64,000 nt of DNA from Dugong dugon (Eukaryota > Chordata > Mammalia > Sirenia > Dugongidae): NCBI GenBank assembly GCA_030035585.1, contig CM057465.1, forward strand, positions 33,064,001-33,128,000, written 5' to 3'. The position numbers and the translations under genes were made by a program. The first letter of the stretch is position 1. Each line of letters starts with the position of its first letter. The notes below the pieces were generated by a model. It was not told the DNA's origin. It made no database searches and saw only the letters and a list, made by a program, of their open reading frames with translations. Of the stretch, positions 46,162 to 57,551 are shown one piece after another.

Positions 46162-47029
46162 CTGGGGAAACAGAGCAGGTTTATAATGATTTGTTGAGCC
46201 CAATCTGAGCCCAGTTATGATTCATTGCCTAGGGATGTACAGATTACAGCACCAAACCAATCAGGATTCTGTTGTCAGGGTTGAAGATGGGAATAGATAC
46301 AAGTTTGCCACAAATTGGTAGCGGGGTAGCTAACAGAGAGACAACAATGGTTGTCCCCTGTACCCTCAACTCCCAGTAACTTTGGCCTCATCCACCAAAC
46401 TTCAGCCCTCTCAGCCCTCTCACTTTCAATCTATCTATTCGGAATTTGGGGTTCGGAGTAGTTTGGATGGGGAAACATGGGAGGAGAGGGGAGAAAAGGA
46501 AGAGGAAAGAAAAGAAATGGAGAAAAAGGTGGTAGCTGTGTGTTGAGGAGTGAAATTAAAGAGAGAGCTTGAGTGCTCTTGACTTCAATTTCAGCACTTT
46601 CAGAATCACTTAGAGAAAAATTAATGTTTGCACAAAAATGTCAGACAGAAAGTCAAAAAGGAAAGGGAACATCTGCAAGAGATGTGAAATGTGTGGCATT
46701 CTGGTTGCTGAGGTTGAAAGAGGAGAAGCAATGTTATTGTCAAGTGTGTTTTGGTGAAAACTTAGAGGAATGGGATGGAATATTCTAATCTCAGGCTCCT
46801 GTCTGCCTTTACTTGGTCTTCTGCACCCTCTCTTCACTCAGGACTCTAAAGCTTTGAACTGTTGGCAGGTGATCTCTTTGTTCTTTTCCCCCTTTTCTTC
46901 TTAAGTTCCCAACACAGTTCACAGATTCTTCCTTGTTGTTTAGAATTCAGTTCAAAATAGCAGCTCCTCCTGTCATTTCTATATTAAATGGAAGATAAAA
47001 TTCCAGCAAAATGTTTAACCATTTTATAA
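46162..47029. other. No recognisable feature
   Basis: Mixed-composition sequence with nothing recognised. Confidence 0.4.
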
Positions 47030-47170
47030 AGATTTCTCACATACTGTCTTCATAAGAACTTTATCATCCTGATTTTATTTGCTAGGAAATCAAAGTTTAT
47101 AAAGGTTAATTTGTTCAAGGTCACATCTGGAACTAGATCTGTTCACTTTTATGATCCCTGAAGCTAACTG
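47030..47170 (+). repeat. MIR-type SINE
   Basis: Core order is MIR-like: 'tcataagaactttatcatcc', 'aggaaatcaaagtttataaagg', 'caaggtcacatctggaac'. Confidence 0.6.
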
Positions 47171-47845
47171 CCATGATATCCTTGAAATAAATTTAAAGGA
47201 TTTATTTGATGCATTGCTCTTAACTGAACCCAGGATATAGCAATTTTCTGGATAGCTTGGCCAGCGTTTGTTCTCTGATTCAGGAATACAACTTCTATTT
47301 CCTACTTCTGTTGGAACTGTCTTTAGTATCCTCCCACAAGTGTATCATTTTTGCTACATGCCTACTTTTATCCTTATCCAAATGTTCTCCATTATACTCC
47401 CACTCAACAGTGAAGTGTTTCCTCATATGTGGATATCTTCTTGACATCAATGTGTCTTCCCTCCATCCTAGCCTGTTTCTTTTGACGAGTTATGCCCATC
47501 TGTGGCCAAGTCCACTTATGATTCCATTCAAAAAGCTTGTGATACCTATAAGGTGTATTTCCCTCCTTGTATCAGTCCTCAAGTTCACCTACTTTTTACT
47601 TCTGATCTGGTGTCTCTCGGACATCAGCCCCTTTAAATAAGTCAGATTACCCACCAAGCCTGCCTTGGGCTTGAGTAAAACCTCAGTGAAATTCATCCTG
47701 ACCTCTCTCTTATTGTCACATCAATTGTTCTTATATTTCCTGGTTCCTTTGGGCTCTGTACCTACCTCCTGTTTTCTGCCTAGCCCTGTCGGAGTTGCTC
47801 TCCCAATGCTATCTGTCTCTACACTAATGAATAGTTTATTGAAAC
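47171..47845. other. No recognisable feature
   Basis: Open frames at 47257-47640 and 47665-47961 are hydrophobic but lack motifs and a coding context. Confidence 0.4.
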
Positions 47846-47849
47846 ATCT

Positions 47850-47985
47850 TGATGCTAATGAGAACTGCCATCTGTTATGGGCCCAACATGTGTCAGCCTC
47901 TGGACTAAGTACTTTATACATATTATTGCATTTACTCTTTATGAGAACCTTACTATTTTAGTTGTTATTCCTGACATTGTTCAAG
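47850..47985 (+). repeat. MIR-type SINE, 5' part
   Basis: 'tgtgtcagcctctggactaa', 'gtactttatacatattattg' and 'catttactctttatgagaac' follow the MIR 5' half. Confidence 0.6.
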
Positions 47986-48039
47986 AAAAAAAAACAAAGG
48001 CAGTATCAGGGCTATGGGATATCTTTTTTACTTTAATTA

Positions 48040-48190
48040 AAGCATCTATCTGGATAGCTCGCACTGTACTAGTCCTGTAGCTCTATTATTTTGTTTGCTC
48101 TTCACAATAATCCTGCAAGGTATCTAGGCATTCTTATTTCTACTTTTTCAGAAGAGGAAACTGAGGCTCAAGGTGATTAGATGGTTGAAA
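48040..48190 (+). repeat. MIR-type SINE
   Basis: Carries 'ttcacaataatcctgcaagg' and 'gaagaggaaactgaggctca', the MIR core. Confidence 0.7.
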
Positions 48191-48239
48191 CCTAAGTCTC
48201 CTGTCCAGCCACATGCTGCTCCTTGCTGGTCCCATTTCA

Positions 48240-48545
48240 GGACCTTTGACCTAGCTGTTCTGTCTGCCTGAACATTCTTACACCAATATTCACATGGTTC
48301 CTTCCTCACCGCTTCTATATATTTGCTCAAATGTCACCTTCTCAGTGAGGCCTTCCCTAACCATCCTATTAAAATTTAACTCCCACCCACTGTTCTCCCT
48401 CACTCCTTTCCTGCTTTACTTTTCTCCATAGCAGTTACCGCTGACATGGAGCAATTTTGTTTACTAGAATGCAAGCTCCGAGATGGCAAGGCTTTTTGTC
48501 AGTCAGATGGTCAATAAAATATTTTCACTGAATGAATGAATGAAA
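48240..48545 (+). repeat. L2 LINE 3' end
   Basis: Clear L2 order: 'gctcaaatgtcaccttctca', 'gtgaggccttccctaacca', 'agaatgcaagctccgagatg' and the end 'ctgaatgaatgaatg'. Confidence 0.85.
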
Positions 48546-48741
48546 ATCTGATTCCAAAGCCCATTCTCTTTTCTTCACAATATTCTCAGATCCTTTGTGC
48601 CCATCATAACTTTTTTTTCCTCTGGGTTGCTTTATAATGCTAGACCAAAAGAACCTGTTGTCACTGAGCCATTTCCGACTCATAATGACCCCACAGGATG
48701 AAGTAGAACTTACCCAAAGGGTGTCCAAGGCTGTTATCTTT

Positions 48742-49081
48742 TTTTTTATTTTAATTTTATTGTGTTTTAGGTGAAAGTTTACAGTGCAAATTAGTTTTTC
48801 ACTCAGAAATTTATACCCAAATTGTTTTGTGACACTGGTTGCAATTCCTACAATGTGTCCGCACTCTCCCCCTTTCCCCTTCCACCCTGGGTTCTCTGTG
48901 TCCATGTGTCCAGTTTTCCTGTCCTTTCCTCCCTTTTTGTCTTTGTTTTTGGGCAAGTGTTGCCCATTTGGTCTCATATACTTGACTGAACTAAGAAGCA
49001 TGTTCCTCACAGGTGGTGGTGTTTGTTTTATAGGCCCATCTAATCTTTGGCTGAAAAGTAGACTTTGGGAGTGGCTTCAGA
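48742..49081 (-). mobile_element. L1 3'UTR fragment (subfamily A)
   Basis: Matches the 3' end of the L1 at 1-2186. The flanks CCAAGGCTGTTATCTTT (48725-48741) and CCAAGGCTGTAATCTTT (49082-49098) are a 17-bp duplication with one mismatch. Confidence 0.93.
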
Positions 49082-49174
49082 CCAAGGCTGTAATCTTTAT
49101 GGAAGCAGACTGCCACATCTTTCTCCTGCAGAGATGCTGGTGGGATCAAACCACTGACCTTTTGGTTAACAGCC

Positions 49175-49658
49175 TGTCATGGATTGAATTATGCCCCCCA
49201 AAAAATGTGTGTATCAATTTGGCTGGGCCATGATTCCCGGTATTGTGTGATTTTCCCATGTGTGGTAAATCCTGCCTGTATGATGTTAATGAGGGAGGAT
49301 GGGCAGCAGTTGTGTTAGTGAGGCAGGACTCGGTTTACAAGACTGGATTGTGTCCTGAGGCAATCTCTTGAGATACAAAAGACAGAAGTGAGCAGTGAGA
49401 CAGGGGGACATCATACCACCAAGAAAGCAGTGCCGGGAGCAGAGCGTGTTCTTTGGACCGGGGTCCCTGTGCAGAGAAGCTCCTGGTCCGGGCAACACCA
49501 AAGAGAAGAAGGCCGACAGAGAGAAAAAGCCTTCCGCTGGAGCTGATGCCCTGAATTTGGACTTTTAGCCTACTTTGACTGTGAGGAAATAAACTTTCCA
49601 TCGTTAAAACCATCCACTTGTGGTATTTCTGTTATAGCAGCACTAGATGACTAAAACA
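49175..49658 (+). mobile_element. Solo LTR, MaLR-like afrotherian family, in a SINE
   Basis: TGTCATGGATTGAATTATG start, 'ctagatgactaaaaca' end. Exact 5-bp duplication CAGCC at 49170-49174 and 49659-49663. Confidence 0.95.
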
Positions 49659-49827
49659 CAGCCGGATAGTTAACCACTGTGCTATCAGGGCTCCTCTATA
49701 ATGCTAAAAAACTTTTAAAAAATCAAGGTCTACATTCCTCATTACCTAGGAAAAACAAAAAAAAGCCAGCCTATCCTGAGCTTGAAGACTGTGCTAGCAG
49801 CAATTCTTGCCTTTATCAAAGAACTTT

Positions 49828-50157
49828 TTTTTTTTTTTTTTTTTTTACTGTGCTTTAAATGAAAGTTGACAGTTCAGGTTAGTTTCTCATGCAAAACTTT
49901 ATACACACACTGCCATGTGACCTTAGTTGCACTACCCATACTTTGACAGCACACTCTTCCTTTCCACCTGGGATTTCCTGTGTCCATTCCACCAGCTCCT
50001 GTCCTTTTCTGCCTTCTCATCTCACCTCCAGACAGGAGCTGCCCATTTAGACTCATGTATCTTCTTGAGCTAAGAAGCACACTCTTCACGAGTATCATTT
50101 TATGTGTTACAGTCCAGTCTAATCTTTGTCTGAAGAGTTGGCTTCGGGAATGGTTTT
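49828..50157 (-). mobile_element. L1 3'UTR fragment (subfamily A)
   Basis: T-run at the left is the tail complement. TCAAAGAACTTT (49816-49827) and TCAAAGAACATTT (50158-50170) are the target-site duplication. Closely related to the fragment at 48742. Confidence 0.93.
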
Positions 50158-50170
50158 TCAAAGAACATTT

Positions 50171-50796
50171 AATATGCATCTTCCTGTGTGTGATGCTCTG
50201 CTATGTAGTGTGCTGAAAAAAAATTAAACCAAAACGTTTGTTGCTAGCCCCTTCTTCTCCACCGATTGGCTGCCCACTGGGAGAGCCAGCACTGCTGCAA
50301 ATGAACGAACAGCAAAACCTCTGCACATGCAGCACAGGCCTGGCTCATGGACAGCTCGGAACCAACATTTACTGGGCAGTCAGAGGGAAAAGTCATGGGA
50401 GTTTCATTAGCAGACAGAATCAGGTTGGGGAAGTCATCCAAAGAGAAATTTTCTATCCAAAATATTTCTCAAGGGAGCATTACTTAGAATCAGTTTAACT
50501 CATGCTAGTCAGCTGCCTTTAAACATTCATGGCTTGCTTTCTGGATACAAACATTTGACTGAAGGAAATTGAATAACCACAATATAGGAAAAATATCTTG
50601 TGTGCCATTCCCTGTCCTTGAGAAGAATCCATCCTTCCTCATGCCACGAAAATCTCCAAGAGCTGATGCTAATTGTATTTTAAACATCAATTTCCGAACG
50701 AGACATTAATCACTATAGTCTGCTAGTAATTGGGATAATCATCATCATTTAGCATTACTTTGACATGTTTTAAAAGCAAAGAATTAGAGTTTTTCT
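50171..50796. other. No recognisable feature
   Basis: Unrecognised sequence between two L1 fragments. Confidence 0.4.
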
Positions 50797-52139
50797 TCTT
50801 TTTTTTTACTGTTGTAGTTTAAATGAAGTTTACATTTCAAGTTAGTCTCCCATACAAAGTTTTATACATACATTGTTATGTGACCCTAATTGCTCACCCC
50901 ATTCTGCAACAGCATACTCCTCCTTTCTGCCCCTGATTCCCCATGTCTATTAAACCAGCTCCTAACCCTCTCTGCATTCCCATCTCACCTCTGGACAGAA
51001 GCTGCCCCTTTGGGCTCTTGTATCTACTTGAGCTAAGAGGCACACTCTTCACAAGTATCACTTTATGTCCCACAGTCCAGTCCAATCTCTGTCTGAAGGG
51101 TTGGCCTCAGAAATTGTTTTAGTTCTGGGCTGATAAAGAATCCAGGGGCCATGCTTTCTGGGGTACCTCCAGTCTCAGTCAGACCAATAAGTCTGGTCTT
51201 TTTACTAGAATTTGAGTTCTGCACCCTATCTTTCTGCTGCTCCATCAGGGATTCTCTGTTGTGTTCCCTGTCAGTGTGGTCATTGGTGGTAGCCGGGCAC
51301 CATCTAGTTCTTCTGGTCTCAGGCTGATGAAGTCTCTGGATTATGTGGCCCATTCTGTCTCTTGGGCTAATACTTTCCTTGTGTCTTTGGTGTTCTTCAT
51401 TCTCCTTTACTCCAGGTGGTTGGCACCAATTGATGCATCTTAGATAGCCGCTTGCAAGCTTTTAAGACCCCAGATGCCACTCACCAAAGTAGGATGCAGA
51501 ACATTTTCTTAATAAGCTTTGTTATGCCAATTGACCTAGATGTCCCCTGAAAGCATGGTCCCCAGACCCCTACCCCTCCTACTCTGTCTCTCAAAGTATT
51601 TGATTGTATTCAGGAAACTTCTTAGCTTTGGTTTAGTCTAGTTGTGACGACTTCCCCTGTAGTGCGTGCTGTCCTTCCCTTCGCCTAAGATGACTCTTAT
51701 CTACTATCTAGTTAGTAAATAACCCTCACCCTCCCTCCCCACCCTCGTAACCATCAAATCATGTTTTCTTCTGTGTTTAAACCTTTTCTTGAGTTCTTAT
51801 AATAGTGGTCTTATACAGTATTTGTCCTTCTGTGACTGACTAAATTCACTCAGCATAATAAGTTCCAGCTTCCACCATGTTATACGATGTTTCATGGCTT
51901 CATCGTTGTTCTTTATCGTTGTGTAGTATTCCATTGTGTGGCTATACCACAATTTGTTTATCCATTCATCCATTGATGGGCACCTAGGTTGTTTCCATCT
52001 TTTTGTTATTGTGAACAGCGCTGCAATGAACATGGGTGTGCATATATCTATTTGTGTGATGGCTCTTATTTCTCTAGGATATATTCCAGGGAGCGGGATA
52101 GCTGGATCTTATGATACTTCTATTTCTAGAATTAGAGAT
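50797..52139 (-). mobile_element. L1 3' end (subfamily A), 5'-truncated
   Basis: Covers the entire 3'UTR and about 340 bases of ORF2. It parallels the left-edge L1 in inverted orientation. It is truncated at about 52139 in the middle of ORF2. Confidence 0.93.
51797..52135 (-). pseudogene. L1 ORF2 C-terminus remnant
   Basis: A clean 78-residue frame (52033 to 51797) reads MFIAALFTITKRWKQPRCPS and MDEWINKLWYSHTMEYYTTI to the natural end KDKYCIRPLL and stop. This confirms the ORF2 end position in the subfamily. The endonuclease and reverse transcriptase domains are absent. Confidence 0.88.
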
Positions 52140-52989
52140 TTTTTAACTGCACCCATTCTGTTGACCACTTTTCTCTTTCATGCATATATATAATAAGACT
52201 GTATTATAGAAACATTAAAAATGTAAACATACTAAATTAACATGGACCCAGCTTGATTGCCAGCAACCAATTCCATCACCACCACCAGCATAGCTCTAGA
52301 ACCCTTTAGCTCTACCCCAGTACCAAAAGGCCAACCATATGAAAAGTTAAATTATGTCAATGAACACTCTACACATATAATTCTAAAATTATACTAGGTT
52401 TTAAGCTCCTTTTGAGCAAAAATCATATTTTCCTCATTTTTCATCATCTATTTCAATGCTTGATAAATATATATCTTTCCTCCCCTAGTAGACAATAAAA
52501 TTCATTAGGAAAGGGATTGCTTTTTTTATTTTAAGGAGTATACCCAGTATCTAATGTGTATTTGGCACAAAAGAGCATTCAATATTTTTTTTCTGAAAAA
52601 TAAAAGAAAAAGAACATTGATTTGAATGAATACTCACCTATAAAATTTAAATTTAACTCACATTTGTGATTTTTCATTAAAATAACTATAAACAAAAGAT
52701 TGTAGATTCAAATTCTCTATAAAAAGCTATTTAGAGGTCTAAAGATAAAATTCTGAACCAGCTCTGGAAGGCTTCGATTTTGAGCAAGTTATTCAAACAT
52801 TCTGGGCTTTATTTGTCCTACTCCATCCTAATGAATCTTAGCAGAAAATGAGGGAATGGATTAGAAGAACGTCTCTATAGTCCCTTCCTTTTCCAAGTTC
52901 CCATGATTATTATTCATAGAACCCAAAAGTATGTAGGTGTATAAGCAGATGTCTGCCCATTAACTGGCTCATCCAAATGGCTTTACTTT
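52140..52989. other. AT-rich sequence with L2-like tails
   Basis: Two diverged LINE-tail-like blocks: 52395-52480 ('aagctccttttgagcaaaaatc' region) and 52486-52640 ('tagacaataaaattcattag' to 'aagagcattcaatattttt'). Nothing else is recognised. Confidence 0.45.
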
Positions 52990-53255
52990 TTAATATAATT
53001 TATTTTATTTTTTTGGTTGTTGTTGTTGAGAATATATACAGCAGAACATATGCCAGTTCAACAATTTCTACATGTCCAATTCAGTGACCTTGATTACATT
53101 CTTTGAGTTGTGCAACTATTCTCATCCTCCTTTCTGAGTTGTTCCTCCTCCATTAACATTAACTTACTGCCCCATAAGTTTCCTACCTAATCGTTCGAGT
53201 TGCTCTCGTCAATTTGATCCCGTATAAAAAGACTTTAAAAAAGCACAATGCTTAA

Positions 53256-53514
53256 CAGCACAATTGGAAGAGCGTAGTCAATGTCACTGAACTGTGCATG
53301 TAGAAATTTTTGAAATGGTGTATCTTTGGCTATGTGCATTTTCACCAAAAAAAAAAAAAAAAAAGGTTGAGAAGTTAGAGGGTTGACATGTTGGGGGGTT
53401 GTTAACCAATTTCATAAAACAATATGTGTACTACTGTTTCATGAGAAACTATTTGTTCTGTAAGCCTTCACCTGAAGTACAATAGGGGAAAAAAAAAAAA
53501 GTTAGGCCTGAAAA
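53256..53514 (+). mobile_element. Composite insertion: L1-C piece followed by L1-B 3' end
   Basis: 53256-53365 is a plus-strand piece of the older L1 3' end with its own A-run. 53366-53500 is the subfamily B 3' end with a second A-run. The pair is bracketed by AAAAAAGCACAATGCT (53237-53252 and again ending near 53530), so they may have come in together or in succession at one site. Confidence 0.7.
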
Positions 53515-53576
53515 AAAAAAAGCACAATGCTCAAGGTAAGCTTTCTTTACTAGTTAAGCTATTGTTTGTTTGTTTA

Positions 53577-53712
53577 ATATTTTTTTTTTATTGTACTTTA
53601 GATGAAGGTTTACAGAACAAATAGTTTCTCATTAAACAGTCTGTACACATATTGTTTTATGACATTGGTTAACAACCCCATGACATGTCAATACTCTCTC
53701 AACCCTGGAGGA
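53577..53712 (-). mobile_element. L1 3' end fragment (subfamily B)
   Basis: Complement of the last ~130 bases of the full-length L1 ('acatattgttttatgacatt', 'aacaaccccatgacatgtca'). Confidence 0.88.
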
Positions 53713-53938
53713 CCTTTTTTTTTTGGTGAAAATATACATAGCCAAAGTTAACACCATTTCAAAAGTTTCTACATGTACAATTCAGTGACATAGATTATTA
53801 CATTCTTCCAATTGTGCTGCTATTCTCACTATCCTTTTCCAAATTATTCCATCACCATTATCTTTAACTCACTGTCCCCTAGGCGTCCCATCAAACATTT
53901 TGAGTTGCTGTTGTCTATTTGATCTCACATAGATAATT
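53713..53938 (-). mobile_element. L1 3' end fragment (subfamily C)
   Basis: Second minus-strand copy of the older 3' end ('ggtgaaaatatacatagcca' to 'tttgatctcacatagataat'). It forms an inverted repeat with 53265-53350. Confidence 0.82.
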
Positions 53939-54255
53939 CTTTTTTTTTTTGTACCTTAGATGAGGGTTTGCAGAACAATTAGTTTCTCATTAAACAGTTA
54001 GTACACATATTGCCTTATGATAATGGTTAACAACCCCACGACATGTCAACACTGTCCCCTCTCAACCTTGGGTTCCCTATCACCAGCTTTCTTGTCCCCT
54101 CCTTGCCTACTAGTTCTTCTCCCTGGACTGCTGTGCCTCATTAGTCCCATTTTGTTTTACGAGGCTGTCCAATCCCCGGCTGAATGGTGAACTTCAGGAG
54201 TGACTTCACCACTGACCTAAAAAGGTGTCTGGAGGCCATACTCTCAGGGTTTCTA
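53939..54255 (-). mobile_element. L1 3'UTR fragment (subfamily B)
   Basis: Complement of the subfamily B 3'UTR for about 315 bases ('caaccccacgacatgtcaac' to 'ggtgtctggaggccatactc'). Confidence 0.9.
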
Positions 54256-54500
54256 TTGTTTGGGTTTAAGAAGACTTCAGGGGATATTTTTAGTTTAAGG
54301 TTTAAAGATTATCTCAGGACAATAGTTTCAGGGGTTCATCCAGCCTCCGTGGATCCAGAAAATCTGAATTTCATTAGAATTGGAAATTCTTTTCTACATT
54401 TTCCCCCTTTTGATCAGGATTCTTCTATAGAATCTTTGATCAAAATGTACAATAATGGCAGGTAGGTACCATCCAGTTCTGGTCTCATGGCAAAGGTTCG

Positions 54501-54863
54501 TAATGGTTACCCAGTTTCTGTATTACTCCCTGTTGTGCTTTCTTACTTGGTCCTACTATTAGTCAAATAATTGCTTTAATAGCAACACATTTATAGTGCC
54601 TGTTCCTCTTTCAATATTTCATCTATTCATATATTTGCTTTATTTCATGACGAAATTATCTTTGAAGAATTTTGAAAGCTATTTTTATGTCTAAGAATTT
54701 TTAAAACTGCAAACTTACATCAAATTCAAGTATAATGGGTATTCCAGTTCCCACCTTAGGAGGTAATACTTACACAGCTCTTAGAACAGTTGCTGGCATA
54801 TAGGTGTTCAATAAAACTATCATTTATATAGGAGTGCAGGTTGACACCCTATTTTGTAGATAA
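54501..54863. other. Mostly unrecognised
   Basis: 54770-54830 ('gttgctggcatataggtgtt' then 'caataaaactatcatt') is a diverged MIR or L2-like tail. Nothing else is recognised. Confidence 0.4.
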
Positions 54864-55068
54864 CCACAAGCTGTTGTTGAGTTGACTCCAACTCGTGGTA
54901 ACCCCTTGTGTGTCAGAGTAGAACTGTGCTCCAGTGGGTTTTCGGCAGCTGATTTTCTGAAAGTAGATTGCTGGGCCTTTCTTCCCAGGTGCCTCTGGGT
55001 GGAGTCGAACCTCCAACCTTTCGATTAGCATCCCAGTACTTTAACCATTTGCACTATCTAGGGACTCT
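54864..55068 (-). mobile_element. AfroSINE-type SINE, second long subtype
   Basis: The complement carries 'aaaatcagctgccgaaaacc' and 'ctccacccagaggcacctgg'. A short TAGATAA repeat flanks it. Confidence 0.92.
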
Positions 55069-55199
55069 ATATAGATAAAGGAAATGCTTAATGTGAGAAA
55101 ATGCTCAATAGCTGGAGATCAAATGGAAAAGAGGCATTTGCTAACACAATCTGGACTCCAGGACACTCTGTTGTGGAGCCAAATTAAAAATTAAAAACA

Positions 55200-55259
55200 G
55201 ACAAACCAAACCCATTGCCATCGAGTTGATTCAGACTCATAGCAACCCTATTTTTTGGT
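55200..55259 (-). mobile_element. AfroSINE-type SINE, 3' end only
   Basis: Only the last ~55 bases with an A-rich tail complement remain ('aaacccattgccatcgagtt'). Confidence 0.8.
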
Positions 55260-55272
55260 AAGTTCAGAGTAC

Positions 55273-55426
55273 CCCCAAACCAACCAACCCCATTGCCATT
55301 GAGTCCATTCTGACTCATAGCTACCCTATAGGACAGAGCAGAATTGCCCCATAGGGAGTAGCTGGCGGATTCCAGCTGGCTTTTGGTTAGCAGCCTAGCT
55401 CTTAACCACTGTACCACCAGTGCTCC
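55273..55426 (-). mobile_element. AfroSINE-type SINE
   Basis: Full copy with a small deletion in the centre. Flanks AAGTTCAGAGTAC (55260-55272) and AAGTTTAGAATAC (55427-55439) form the target-site duplication. Confidence 0.93.
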
Positions 55427-55439
55427 AAGTTTAGAATAC

Positions 55440-56744
55440 TCCCCTAATTCTAATCAAGGACCCTCCACAGAAATTATCACTCCATCATCTGCCTCACAGA
55501 ATCATGAACAAAGTTGTCATTTCTTAAAAGCTTCGTGATATGCCAGAGAAATTTTATTGTATAATGATATAGTACAAAATGACTCAGAAACCTCTGTGGA
55601 CAGGAATGGTTTTTAACGGATCGCTGTGCCTTTTGGGAAAACACATTTCTTAAATTTAAACTTGCAAATTAACACCCCATGACTGTAAAAAACTGTGTAT
55701 ACATCTTAATTAACCTGCAAAGACAGAGGCCTCAATCAGCATGCTAGTTCTTTCTTACACTACACGAGGACTGGCAGTAAAATCTGGTCAATAACATAAA
55801 TTCCAATGAAACTAGAAATTACCAGTTTACATAAAGTTAGTACCAGCAAGAGCATATGTTTCCTGATTCCTCTGATTATGGGATTTGAGGGTTATAGGGG
55901 AGGAGAAACAAGGGAGGGAAATTGTACTGCCTTTACTCCCCATGGAGATTGTGACTCCAAGTACCCTATGTAGGTACATACCTTACAGGAAAGAAGAAAG
56001 ACTCCTACATACCCTACAGGAAAGAGGAAAGAGGATTGTGTACTTAGAGACTCACTAAGGCATCAGACGCTGTGAAAGATTTTCTGCTCCTAGTTTCCCT
56101 ATACTCCTGGTCTCCTAAATCTGGACTCTGAGAAAAGGAGTGGATTCATCCAGAAGAAATTCATTCCTAGCTTCTATTTCTAGATTTTAACAGTTACAGT
56201 CAAAATTTGATGAATTTATAGCTAACACAATTTGTCTTTCACTGAAAGCATAATACCCTAAAAGTGAATGTGCACAATTACTTGTTGGTCAGAACTAAGG
56301 CCAAATAAGGCTTTGAAAAATGATGTTTTCAAATAAAAATTTTACAAAAGAAATGATGACAAACTGTAAAAAATTTCAATTACAGCATAATACAAGGGCA
56401 AAATAAAGCAGTTATTGAGTGCTGTCCAGACAAGCGTTCAGACAACAGTGAGAGGGCTATCTATTCTTATTTCACCGCCTACTCAGAGAAAGATGTACCA
56501 ATTTTCATGTCATAAATAAGTCATTGAAAGTGATTACATTCTCATTTTTTCTAGTGAAAAAGGAAATAAATTCAGCATAAAATATACATTATTGTACATG
56601 AGCAATGTGATTACTTTGAGAGCAAAAGACCTCTCACAACTTCATTATAAGGAAACCAATAACACCTCTTGCATAGTCAGTTATGACTTTGATCTGATGT
56701 GACCACTTGTACCCCAAGCACGTGTAACTCTTTCATCCAGTATC
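55440..56744. other. AT-rich sequence with one small tandem duplication
   Basis: A 31-bp unit starting ACATACC is present twice at 55976-56031 (ACATACCTTACAGGAAAGA and ACATACCCTACAGGAAAGA). No gene or repeat family is recognised. Confidence 0.45.
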
Positions 56745-56920
56745 AATTACTGTTTTTTGCATAACAAGCCACCATAAACTTAGTAGCTTAAAACAACAAC
56801 CGTTTACTAAGTTCAAAATTATCTGAATCAGCAGTTTGGGTTGGGCTCAGCTGAGCAGCTCTCATCTTGGCTGGGCTCACTCGTGGGTCTGTAGTCAGCT
56901 GTCTCGCCCACTCACTCACA
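56745..56920 (-). mobile_element. Old MLT1-type LTR fragment
   Basis: 'cataacaagccaccataaac', 'ttagtagcttaaaacaacaa' and 'gggttgggctcagctgagca' are complement blocks of old MLT1 LTRs. Confidence 0.55.
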
Positions 56921-56944
56921 GTTTATTCTCAATATAATATTCAG

Positions 56945-57540
56945 ATGATACTTTTGAAACAGAAATCAGATCATGTCATTTCTCTGCCCAAAACCAAGCC
57001 TTCTCATCTCCACAAAAGTCAACATCTACAAGGCCTAAAAGGATCTGGCTACCCCTCCTCCTACTTCTCTGGCCTCTTCTCCTGCTCCTCCCTCCTTGCT
57101 AGCGTCCCCTCCCCCACCTTGCTTCACCCATAGGGGCTTCCCTGTTTTGTCCTCAGCACTCCAGGCACATATCACTGATGTGCAACCATTTGATGGTCCA
57201 TCTTATTCACTCTGTAATAAATATGAAGCATCTTAATATGAAGCCTACTTCAGAACTTTTGTACTGTACTTAGGAATTTATTCTTCTCGGCCTGCTCTTG
57301 CCCTAGATGTTCACATGGTTTTCTCCCTCATTCTTCAATCCTTCTCTGTCATCTTTACTTTAAATTGCATGTGCACATGTGTATGCACACACACACTCCT
57401 TTTCTGCTTTACTTTTCTGTATCACTTACCAATTTCTAACTCCTCGTAAAATTTATTTATATTGTTTATTTTTTGTTTCTTGTCATGAAATTCCATGAAG
57501 GCAGGGATTTGTTTGATATATTCTTAGGTCTTAGGCCTGT
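56945..57540 (+). repeat. L2 LINE 3' region
   Basis: Starts 'cagatcatgtcatttctctg', passes 'aaggcctaaaaggatctggc' and 'cttctctggcctcttctcct', and ends 'ccatgaaggcagggatttg' near 57540. A block at 57170-57250 does not fit L2 and recurs 1.2 kb away. Confidence 0.75.
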
Positions 57541-57551
57541 GTCTGATACAT

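Larger units (their letters stand above)
48655..49697 (-). mobile_element. AfroSINE-type SINE carrying two later insertions
   Basis: Three pieces of one minus-strand SINE: 48655-48741 (3' half), 49082-49174 (middle), and 49659-49697 (head, complement of GGAGCCCTGATAGCACAG). They are separated by an L1 fragment and an LTR, both with target-site duplications made of SINE sequence. Confidence 0.92.
52990..54500 (-). mobile_element. Older L1 3' region (subfamily C), interrupted several times
   Basis: One minus-strand L1 3'UTR can be followed through 52990-53255, 53515-53576 and 54256-54500 (blocks 'atttctacatgtccaattca', 'gcacaatgctcaaggtaag', 'gaagacttcaggggatattt', 'catccagttctggtctcatgg'), with younger L1 pieces in the gaps. 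Confidence 0.75.

Noticed and set aside
47257..47961. Two hydrophobic open frames (127 and 98 residues) that might be membrane proteins
   Set aside because: T-rich sequence gives Leu/Phe/Ser-rich frames. No start context, motif or neighbouring coding evidence, and the second enters a MIR.
48525..49233. Overlapping frames of 161 (minus) and 149 (plus) residues
   Set aside because: Both run through the L1 3'UTR fragment and SINE pieces.
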